DNA from: Desulfobacterales bacterium
Lineage (GTDB): Bacteria > Desulfobacterota > Desulfobacteria > Desulfobacterales > Desulfobacteraceae
DNA length: 6,497 nt
NCBI GenBank assembly: GCA_022361095.1
Contig: JAKSBO010000229.1
Coordinates: 1-6,497, forward strand
Direction: 5' to 3'
Shown: positions 1 through 4,691 of the stretch, one piece after another
Layout of the letters: each line of letters begins with the position of its first letter
Position numbering within the stretch: position 1 is the first letter of the stretch
Translations under genes and position numbers: made by a program
The notes under the pieces: generated by a model
What the model was told of the DNA's origin: nothing
What the model saw: only the letters and a program-made list of their open reading frames with translations
The model's database searches: none

Positions 1-1
1 C

Positions 2-31
2 ATTGAATACGCATTAAACAAGGTGATCTGA
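2..31 (+). CDS. Possible C-terminal tail of an upstream gene (partial)
   Basis: Reading from base 2, the frame is open for nine codons (IEYALNKVI) and ends at TGA 29-31, two bases before the aminotransferase ATG. Such spacing is typical of adjacent genes in an operon, and the aminotransferase ribosome-binding site would then lie inside the tail. Nine codons cannot identify a family, and an open frame this short occurs by chance. The alternative is that this is simply 5' untranslated sequence. Confidence 0.3.
   Translation: MEYALNKVI
20..27 (+). promoter_or_regulatory. Ribosome-binding site of the aminotransferase gene
   Basis: AAGGTGAT at 20-27 is a good anti-16S match ending six bases before the ATG at 34, and it supports that start. 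No promoter can be assessed because the window begins only 33 bases upstream. Confidence 0.75.
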
Positions 32-33
32 AA

Positions 34-1191
34 ATGACTGTGGCCCAACGATGTGAACAGATGAAACCGTTCATTGCCATGGACGTGATGGAAAAAATCC
101 ATAAAATGGAAGCCCAGGGGATTGACGTAATTCACATGGAGATCGGGGAGCCCGACTTTAATGTGCCTGAATGTGTCAACCGGGTCTGTGTTGAAGCGCT
201 GGAACAGAACGAAACCTCCTACACCAACAGCCTGGGAGATCTCCGCCTGCGCCGGGCCATCAGTGACTATCACAAACGCATCTACGGCACAGCGGTGGAT
301 CCCGACCGGATACTTGTAACAAACGGGACCTCTCCGGCCATGCTGCTGGCATTCAGTGCACTGCTGGATCCCGGCGATGAGGTCATTGTTTCAGACCCCC
401 ATTATGCCTGCTATGCCAATTTTATCCGCTATGTCCAGGGCGAACCTGTTTTTGTCAAGGTGCATGAACAAGACGGTTTTATCTATACCCCCGAAGCCAT
501 CAGGGAAAAGATTACCCCTAAGACCAAGGCGATTTTCATCAATTCCCCGTCCAATCCCACGGGAACCGTTATCTCCGAGGCCCGGATGAAGGAGATTGTT
601 AACGTTGCCAAAGAACATGGCCTGTATATTGTTTCCGATGAAATCTACCATGGCCTGACCTATGAAGGCAAAGACCACTCCATTTTAGAATTTACCGACC
701 AGGCATTTGTTCTCAACGGGTTCTCCAAACTGTTTGCCATGACAGGGCTTCGTTTGGGCTACCTGATTGCCCCCCCAAAATTTATCCGGGCGCTTCAGGT
801 GCTGCAGCAGAATTTCTTTATCTGCGCCAATTCCATTACCCAGCTGGCAGGTGCGGCAGCACTGACCGGCGCTGATGAAGAAACCCAGACCATGCGCGAT
901 ACCTATAATGAGCGCAGAAAGTTCATGATCAGCCGCCTGAAAGAGATGGGGCTGTCAATGATGGTGGAGCCCACCGGTGCTTTTTATGTTTTTGTGAATT
1001 TCAAACATATATCCACCGACTCCTATGCCCTGGCGTTTGATATCCTGGAAAAAGCACACATCGGAGTCACCCCGGGCATTGATTTTGGCGCCAATGGTGA
1101 AGGGTATATACGGTTTTCCTATGCCAATTCCCTGGAAAACCTTAAAATCGGAATGAACCGGTTGGAAGAATATTTGAAAAGGTATGCATGA
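34..1191 (+). CDS. Pyridoxal-phosphate-dependent aminotransferase, class I/II (aspartate aminotransferase-like)
   Basis: This is a 385-aa fold-type I aminotransferase, full length for the family. It transfers an amino group between an amino acid and a 2-oxo acid in the cytoplasm using PLP. Visible marks are IGEPDF at residues 37-42, SPSNPTG at 171-177 (Asn174 contacts the cofactor ring), SDEIY at 201-205 (Asp202 pairs with the pyridine nitrogen), the Schiff-base Lys232 in GFSKLFAMTGLRLG (Arg240 in the phosphate-binding part), and Arg360 in YIRFSYA, the expected substrate carboxylate ligand. All key residues are present, so it should be active. Substrate cannot be read from sequence: aspartate, alanine or aromatic donors are all possible, so no symbol is given. 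Its stop overlaps the engB start in an ATGA, implying translational coupling. The metabolic role beside two ribosome-assembly GTPases is unclear. Confidence 0.93.
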   Translation: MTVAQRCEQMKPFIAMDVMEKIHKMEAQGIDVIHMEIGEPDFNVPECVNRVCVEALEQNETSYTNSLGDLRLRRAISDYHKRIYGTAVDPDRILVTNGTSPAMLLAFSALLDPGDEVIVSDPHYACYANFIRYVQGEPVFVKVHEQDGFIYTPEAIREKITPKTKAIFINSPSNPTGTVISEARMKEIVNVAKEHGLYIVSDEIYHGLTYEGKDHSILEFTDQAFVLNGFSKLFAMTGLRLGYLIAPPKFIRALQVLQQNFFICANSITQLAGAAALTGADEETQTMRDTYNERRKFMISRLKEMGLSMMVEPTGAFYVFVNFKHISTDSYALAFDILEKAHIGVTPGIDFGANGEGYIRFSYANSLENLKIGMNRLEEYLKRYA

Positions 1192-1832
1192 AAATCCGTG
1201 CCGTTGAATTTGTAAAAAGTGCGGTAAAGCCGGCCCAGTACCCGGAGTACGATTTCTTTGAAATCGCGTTTGCGGGCCGATCCAATGTGGGGAAATCGTC
1301 TTTGATCAACACCTTGATCAACAGAAAGGGCATGGTCAAAACAAGTTCCCGGCCCGGATGCACCCAGCTCATTAACTTTTTCCTGGTCAATGGAGATGTG
1401 CCCCGGGGAGATGCGCCCCGGGAAGATACCCGCCAAAGCGCGTTATCCTTGGTGGACCTTCCCGGATACGGATATGCCAAGGTGTCCAAAAAAATAAGGG
1501 CGCAATGGCAGCCCATGGTGGAAACCTATGTGGGGACGCGCAACAATTTGTTGGGCCTGGTTCTGCTCATGGATATCCGCAGGGAGCCCGGAAAAGAAGA
1601 ACTCGATATGGTCCGCTGGCTTGAATCAAACCAGATGCCCTGCCTCCTGGTATTAACCAAAGCGGATAAACTGTCAAAGACCAAACAGTTAAAACACCTG
1701 GATGCGGTCTGTAAAACGTTTAACCGGGACCGGAACGGAATCGTTCTTTTTTCGGCCAAAACCCGACAGGGCCGCCAGACCATATGGGATGAAATCCATA
1801 ACCTCATTGACTGGTATCAGGAGGAGGATTAA
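1188..1832 (+). CDS. engB: Ribosome biogenesis GTP-binding protein EngB (YihA/YsxC)
   Basis: This 214-aa TRAFAC-class GTPase assists late assembly of the 50S subunit. The G motifs are in order: P-loop GRSNVGKS at residues 30-37, switch I RPGCTQLINFF at about 55-65 (Thr59), G3 DLPGYGYAKV at 90-99 (the family signature), G4 TKADK at 157-161 and G5 FSAK at 188-191. Family members I know are about 195-210 aa. The extra length here is an insertion at residues 69-84, between INFFLVNGD and LVDLPG, made largely of a 15-nt tandem repeat (see separate entry). The ATG at 1188 overlaps the aminotransferase stop (ATGA). AAAAGG at 1177-1182, inside the upstream gene, is the likely ribosome-binding site. 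The stop is directly abutted by the era start. Confidence 0.96.
   Translation: MKIRAVEFVKSAVKPAQYPEYDFFEIAFAGRSNVGKSSLINTLINRKGMVKTSSRPGCTQLINFFLVNGDVPRGDAPREDTRQSALSLVDLPGYGYAKVSKKIRAQWQPMVETYVGTRNNLLGLVLLMDIRREPGKEELDMVRWLESNQMPCLLVLTKADKLSKTKQLKHLDAVCKTFNRDRNGIVLFSAKTRQGRQTIWDEIHNLIDWYQEED
1392..1433 (+). repeat. 15-nt in-frame tandem repeat inside engB
   Basis: Unit 1 is 1392-1406 and unit 2 is 1407-1421. They differ at one base (GTG versus GCG codon), encoding GDVPR then GDAPR. A shortened, diverged third copy at 1422-1433 encodes EDTR. The near identity points to a recent duplication. It lies in the loop between switch I and the strand leading to DLPG, where extra residues may be tolerated. 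Confidence 0.85.
1819..1827 (+). promoter_or_regulatory. Strong ribosome-binding site of era
   Basis: AGGAGGAGG at 1819-1827, inside the last codons of engB, ends five bases before the era ATG at 1833. It contains the full anti-16S core and fixes the era start. Together with the abutting stop and start (TAA then ATG), it suggests coupled but strongly initiated translation. Confidence 0.85.
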
Positions 1833-2717
1833 ATGTCTGAAATCGCCCGCTCGGGATTTGTGGGTATTATCGGCGCACCCAACGCCGGAAAATCCACCCT
1901 GCTCAATCAGGTTTTGGGCCAAAAAATCTCAATTACGTCAAAAAAACCCCAGACGACACGGGACCGTATTCTCGGCATTGTGAATCGCCCCCACGCCCAG
2001 ATCGTGTTTCTGGATACGCCGGGAATTCACAAAAGCACAACCCTGCTGAATCAGCGAATCGTGGACCAGGCGGTCCAGGCCATGAACGATGTGGATTTGA
2101 TTCTTTTTATGGTGGATACGGTATCCCGGAACCATGCGTCGGAAAAAATGATCGTAAAGCGATTTTCTACCGTTGGCAAACCGGTAATTCTGGCGTTGAA
2201 CAAAATTGATCTGGCCAAAAAAGCGGCTGTGTATGAGCAGGTCGAAATGTTCAGGCATATGTACGCGTTTGAAACCATTGTTCCTGTCTCTGCCGGAAAA
2301 AACATCCAGGTGGACCTGCTTCTTGATGAAGTGGAGTCCCGACTGCCCCAGGGGCCGCCCCTCTATCCGGAGGAGACCTTTACCGATGTTTCCGAAAAAT
2401 ATATGGTCAGCGAAATTATCCGGGAAAAGGTTTTCCGGCTCACCGGCATGGAGATTCCCTATTCATCGGCTGTAACCGTGGATGCCTTTGAAGTGGAAAA
2501 AAAACTGATCGTCATCCATGCCAGCATCCATCTGGTGCGCAATTCCCAGAAGGGGATCGTCATTGGAAAAAACGGCAGCATGCTCAAGCGAATCGGATCA
2601 AACGCCCGGAAAGATATTGAACAGATGCTGGGCAGCAAGGTGCTGCTTAAACTCTTTGTTAAGGTGACCCGGGATTGGGTGTCCAATAAACACCACCTCA
2701 GTGAATTTGGATATTAA
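1833..2717 (+). CDS. era: GTPase Era
   Basis: Era binds the 3' end of 16S rRNA through a KH domain and acts in 30S maturation and growth control. At 294 aa it has the normal family length. The GTPase domain shows P-loop GAPNAGKS at residues 14-21, switch I with QTTRDRI at 40-46, G3 DTPG at 61-64, G4 NKID at 123-126 and G5 SAG at 153-155. The C-terminal type II KH domain includes the characteristic GIVIGKNGSMLKRIG at 241-255 and KVTRDW at 277-282. Nothing is missing. It starts directly after the engB stop, with a strong ribosome-binding site, and is followed 12 bases later by a small HNH gene. The engB-era pair makes a ribosome-assembly operon. Confidence 0.97.
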   Translation: MSEIARSGFVGIIGAPNAGKSTLLNQVLGQKISITSKKPQTTRDRILGIVNRPHAQIVFLDTPGIHKSTTLLNQRIVDQAVQAMNDVDLILFMVDTVSRNHASEKMIVKRFSTVGKPVILALNKIDLAKKAAVYEQVEMFRHMYAFETIVPVSAGKNIQVDLLLDEVESRLPQGPPLYPEETFTDVSEKYMVSEIIREKVFRLTGMEIPYSSAVTVDAFEVEKKLIVIHASIHLVRNSQKGIVIGKNGSMLKRIGSNARKDIEQMLGSKVLLKLFVKVTRDWVSNKHHLSEFGY

Positions 2718-2729
2718 AATCGGGACGAT

Positions 2730-3053
2730 ATGGCAAATATAAATAATTTTTTTTCTTTTTCCGACGATGCTGTACTGAAAAAGGAACGGGCCAAGGCCAG
2801 ACAGCTTAGGGCCAGCCAGTGGTGGAAGCGAAAAAGATCGTCCGGAATATGTCACTATTGCGAAGAACGTTTCCCCCCAAAAGCGTTAACCATGGATCAT
2901 GTAATACCCATTAGCCGGGGAGGACGCTCGGAAAAATTTAATCTGGTGCCATGCTGCAAAGACTGCAATACGCAAAAACAGCGCATGTTACCGACGGAGT
3001 GGGATGAATATATGTTACGGCTCCGGGCTGATAAAAGAAACCGGCCGGAATAA
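2730..3053 (+). CDS. Small HNH endonuclease family protein
   Basis: The 107-aa product has a basic N-terminus rich in Lys and Arg (residues 17-38) and then a zinc-bound HNH module. Cys41-x2-Cys44 and Cys76-x2-Cys79 should hold structural zinc. DHVIP at 56-60 supplies the first catalytic His (His57), SRGG follows at 62-65, Asn71 is the middle residue of the motif, and N80-x2-K83 closes it. This is the stand-alone HNH arrangement seen in McrA-like and many uncharacterised bacterial proteins. The nuclease motif looks intact, so metal-dependent DNA cleavage or nicking is likely, but the target is unknown. The ATG at 2730 has only a weak ribosome-binding sequence (CGGGA, 2721-2725), so translation may depend on coupling to era. 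An 8-T run at 2747-2754 crosses codons 6-9. The stop codon sits in the loop of the terminator hairpin. Confidence 0.88.
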   Translation: MANINNFFSFSDDAVLKKERAKARQLRASQWWKRKRSSGICHYCEERFPPKALTMDHVIPISRGGRSEKFNLVPCCKDCNTQKQRMLPTEWDEYMLRLRADKRNRPE

Positions 3054-3068
3054 ATCCGGCCGGTTTTT
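3038..3068. terminator. Bidirectional intrinsic terminator
   Basis: A perfect 12-bp inverted repeat (AAACCGGCCGGA at 3038-3049, TCCGGCCGGTTT at 3055-3066) encloses a 5-nt loop. On the plus strand the arm runs into a T-tract ending at 3068, terminating the aminotransferase-engB-era-HNH unit. On the minus strand the last arm ends in TTT followed by CTTTT, and the hairpin begins 26 bases after the stop of the convergent gene at 3093. The stem overlaps the last codons and stop of the HNH gene. Confidence 0.9.
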
Positions 3069-3092
3069 ATCTTTGCGTGCTTAATGCTTTTG

Positions 3093-3890
3093 CTACTTGT
3101 TGCTGCACAGCCTGTGGATGGTTTGGGCATGCCATTCGCCACGACCAGAAAAGGTGGGCTGTCCAAGATCTATGAGGTGTTTGGCAACCTGATCATATGT
3201 AGCACCTTGTTCCCGCATGGTGTTGATGATCTCCATGATCTCTTCTCTGGGCATCAATTCAGCGGCTTCACCGGAGGATGATTCCGGCTGCATTGATGCA
3301 GGTGCAGGAGAAGCAACAATCTTTCTGCGTTTTTTGACAATATTGTTACCTTGATCGGCATATTGGCCTGCTGCCTTCCGGCGTTCTTCCTCAGCCATTT
3401 CCGCCCTGAGCAGATCTTCCACCGTGCCGTCAACCTCTTCTTCGTCCGGTGCCTGGGACGATACGTAATGATGCTCAAACGTCGGGGCGATATCCATCTC
3501 CCCGTCCTGGGAGAGATTCAGACGATCCATGATAATCTCAATGGCGTCAGCCTGGCGCTGGAGAAGATCCGCAGTTCTTTCCTGAATCGTAATCATATAT
3601 TCCTGATTTTTAATCAGAATATCAACCTGGGTGCCTAAATTATCCAGAATATCGGCTAAAAGAACGGTATTGGGATCTTCAGCGACCTGGTTACCGGCTG
3701 CCTGGGGCACCCCCGGCGGCATGGAGCGTTTCATTTGCGGGGATCTGCTGTTATTGGGATAACCGGATCCGCCATATGAATTAAACCTGGATGTGTTGGA
3801 ATAATACGAATTATCGAAATTCTTTCTTGTCTTAGGTGTTCTCGCCTTTTCGGCCTGGCCGTTACGAAGGCTCTGTAAAAAATCGTTCAT
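3093..3890 (-). CDS. Uncharacterised coiled-coil protein with recombinase-like C-terminal helix-turn-helix
   Basis: I do not recognise this 265-aa protein as a named family. Residues 1-75 are basic and low complexity (Asn, Ser, Tyr, Gly, Pro). Residues 74-124 form a Leu/Ile-rich amphipathic stretch that looks like a coiled coil. Residues 145-172 are strongly acidic, and 186-190 are basic (KKRRK). Residues 214-262 resemble the short segment in the C-terminal half of large serine recombinases, of the form IA-LN--G-T--G--W----V--IL. Here it reads VAKHLIDLGQPT at 235-246, then a glycine-rich turn, Trp253 and TIHRLC at 257-262. No recombinase catalytic domain, signal peptide or membrane segment is visible. 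A DNA-binding, self-associating regulator or nucleoid-type protein is a reasonable inference only. The start is supported by AGAGG eight bases upstream on the minus strand. It is divergent from queF. Confidence 0.8.
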   Translation of the reverse strand: MNDFLQSLRNGQAEKARTPKTRKNFDNSYYSNTSRFNSYGGSGYPNNSRSPQMKRSMPPGVPQAAGNQVAEDPNTVLLADILDNLGTQVDILIKNQEYMITIQERTADLLQRQADAIEIIMDRLNLSQDGEMDIAPTFEHHYVSSQAPDEEEVDGTVEDLLRAEMAEEERRKAAGQYADQGNNIVKKRRKIVASPAPASMQPESSSGEAAELMPREEIMEIINTMREQGATYDQVAKHLIDLGQPTFSGRGEWHAQTIHRLCSNK

Positions 3891-3898
3891 AATAAAAA

Positions 3899-3910
3899 CC
3901 TCTTTCTCCT
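3899..3910 (-). promoter_or_regulatory. Ribosome-binding region of the coiled-coil/HTH gene
   Basis: Read on the minus strand this is AGGAGAAAGAGG, a purine-rich stretch ending eight bases before the ATG at 3890. Either AGGAG or AGAGG could pair with 16S rRNA; the second is better spaced. Confidence 0.6.
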
Positions 3911-4035
3911 TGATTCCCCTTATGCCGCATGTTTAATTTTTTCGGCCTGGGAGTTGCCTTGGTTTCCTTAATCAACTAATGCGAGCAATAATAAGGACTT
4001 AATATTTCATTTTCTTTGGGTATATCGCAATCGTC

Positions 4036-4064
4036 TTTATCTGTTTTTTTAAGCCGATTGTCAA
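4036..4064 (-). promoter_or_regulatory. Candidate sigma-70-type promoter for the coiled-coil/HTH gene
   Basis: On the minus strand, a perfect TTGACA (4064-4059) is followed after 17 bases by GATAAA (4041-4036), which matches four of six positions of the -10 consensus. An A8 tract (4074-4067) lies just upstream of the -35, like an UP element. Transcription would start near 4029, leaving a leader of about 135 bases. Confidence 0.45.
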
Positions 4065-4163
4065 GATTTTTTTTAACAAAATCCTAATCCTGCACAACCG
4101 GAGATCACCTATCAAATGTTTATCAACAACAACTTTTCCGCCGGCAGTGTGCTTTGAAGCATA

Positions 4164-4192
4164 TTGAATACTTCCATGGTGTATGATACCAT
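4164..4192 (+). promoter_or_regulatory. Weak candidate promoter for queF
   Basis: TTGAAT (4164-4169) and TACCAT (4187-4192) are separated by 17 bases. The -10 match is poor, and TATGAT at 4182-4187 is a better hexamer but badly spaced. The inverted repeat ATGGT-N7-ACCAT (4176-4192) overlaps this -10 and could be an operator. A start near 4199 would give a leader of roughly 70 bases. Confidence 0.28.
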
Positions 4193-4211
4193 AATTCGAG
4201 AAAAATTGGCA

Positions 4212-4243
4212 ACCCGTCAGACTGACTTTTCGGGTAAAAACTG
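4212..4243 (+). promoter_or_regulatory. Possible H-type pseudoknot in the queF leader (preQ1-I-like topology)
   Basis: ACCCG (4212-4216) can pair with CGGGT (4231-4235), enclosing 14 bases. An A5 run (4236-4240) follows, and then CTG (4241-4243), which can pair with CAG (4218-4220) inside the loop. Stem, loop, stem, A-rich strand and loop-to-tail pairing is the layout of preQ1-I riboswitches, and QueF makes preQ1. However, the loop lacks the ACACC-like segment I expect for that class, and the second helix is only three pairs. An 11-bp palindrome (4216-4226) occupies the same bases and could instead be a protein site. Confidence 0.22.
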
Positions 4244-4269
4244 TAAAGACTTGTGAAGAAAGATTGGTG

Positions 4270-4683
4270 ATGGAAAACAAGCACTATGATACCCCTTTTA
4301 CTGTGGATACGGCTGATGTCATTACACCGGATCTGCTGGAACCCATTGAATACGCATATAAATCCAAGCGCAGCATTGATATTAAGATTACCCAGCCCGA
4401 ATACACTTCGGTCTGTCCCATGACGGGACTCCCGGATAACGGCACCATCGTTATCGAGTACAGGCCGGACGCCCATTTGGTAGAATTGAAATCACTGAAA
4501 TATTACCTGATGCAATACAGAAACGTTGGGATGTTTTATGAGCATGTGGTGAATAAAATCCTGGACGATCTGGTATCGGTGATACACCCCCTTTACATGA
4601 AGGTGACGGGCGAATTCACGCCCCGCGGCGGAATTTCGTCCGTGGGATCTGCCGAATATATTAAAGGAACTGCCGATAACTAG
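4270..4683 (+). CDS. queF: NADPH-dependent 7-cyano-7-deazaguanine reductase QueF (short, YkvM type)
   Basis: QueF reduces the nitrile of preQ0 to the aminomethyl group of preQ1, a cytoplasmic step of queuosine synthesis; preQ1 is then inserted into tRNAs with GUN anticodons. At 137 aa from this start it matches the single-domain T-fold type rather than the doubled E. coli type. Numbering from this ATG, the catalytic Cys lies in SVCPMTGLPD (Cys48, with the acid/base Asp55), and the NADPH-binding signature is ELKSLKYYL. FTPRGGISS near the C-terminus is also characteristic. TTG 4264, GTG 4267 and ATG 4270 are consecutive start-capable codons. I chose ATG, with GAAGAAAG at 4255-4262 as a modest ribosome-binding site; TTG 4264 would add two residues. 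No other queuosine gene is in the window. Its stop is 8 bases from the stop of the convergent dus. Confidence 0.95.
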   Translation: MENKHYDTPFTVDTADVITPDLLEPIEYAYKSKRSIDIKITQPEYTSVCPMTGLPDNGTIVIEYRPDAHLVELKSLKYYLMQYRNVGMFYEHVVNKILDDLVSVIHPLYMKVTGEFTPRGGISSVGSAEYIKGTADN

Positions 4684-4691
4684 AACTCTCC

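Larger units (their letters stand above)
3891..4269. other. Divergent intergenic region between the coiled-coil/HTH gene and queF
   Basis: These 379 AT-rich bases hold no convincing gene. Contents I can name are the minus-strand promoter candidate (4036-4064), a T8 tract next to it (4067-4074), a possible 13-codon Asn-rich ORF (4116-4157), a weak plus-strand promoter candidate (4164-4192) overlapping an inverted repeat, and a possible pseudoknot in the queF leader (4212-4243). The long untranslated stretch in front of the minus-strand gene (about 135 bases from the predicted start of transcription) has no structure I could identify. Confidence 0.7.

Noticed and set aside
1..14. A 14-base sequence (CATTGAATACGCAT) repeated exactly at 4344-4357 inside queF
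   Set aside because: Both copies read IEYA in frame in what look like unrelated coding stretches. One 14-mer repeat in a window this size is not far from chance, and there is no flanking repeat structure.
391..678. Minus-strand open frames inside the aminotransferase, engB, era and dus genes
   Set aside because: They lie opposite or out of frame with strongly motif-supported genes, show no recognisable motifs of their own, and are shadows.
2730..2760. Terminator between era and the HNH gene (ATAT...ATAT then T-run)
   Set aside because: There is no GC-rich stem, and the T-run lies inside the HNH coding sequence, which has an intact motif downstream.
3847..3950. 12-base direct repeat TTTTCGGCCTGG at 3847-3858 and 3939-3950
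   Set aside because: About one such match is expected by chance in 6.5 kb; one copy is coding and the other is leader, with no similarity beyond it.
3891..4269. tRNA, small RNA or CRISPR in the largest non-coding stretch
   Set aside because: No cloverleaf, T-loop motif, regularly spaced repeats or GC-rich terminator hairpin was seen there.
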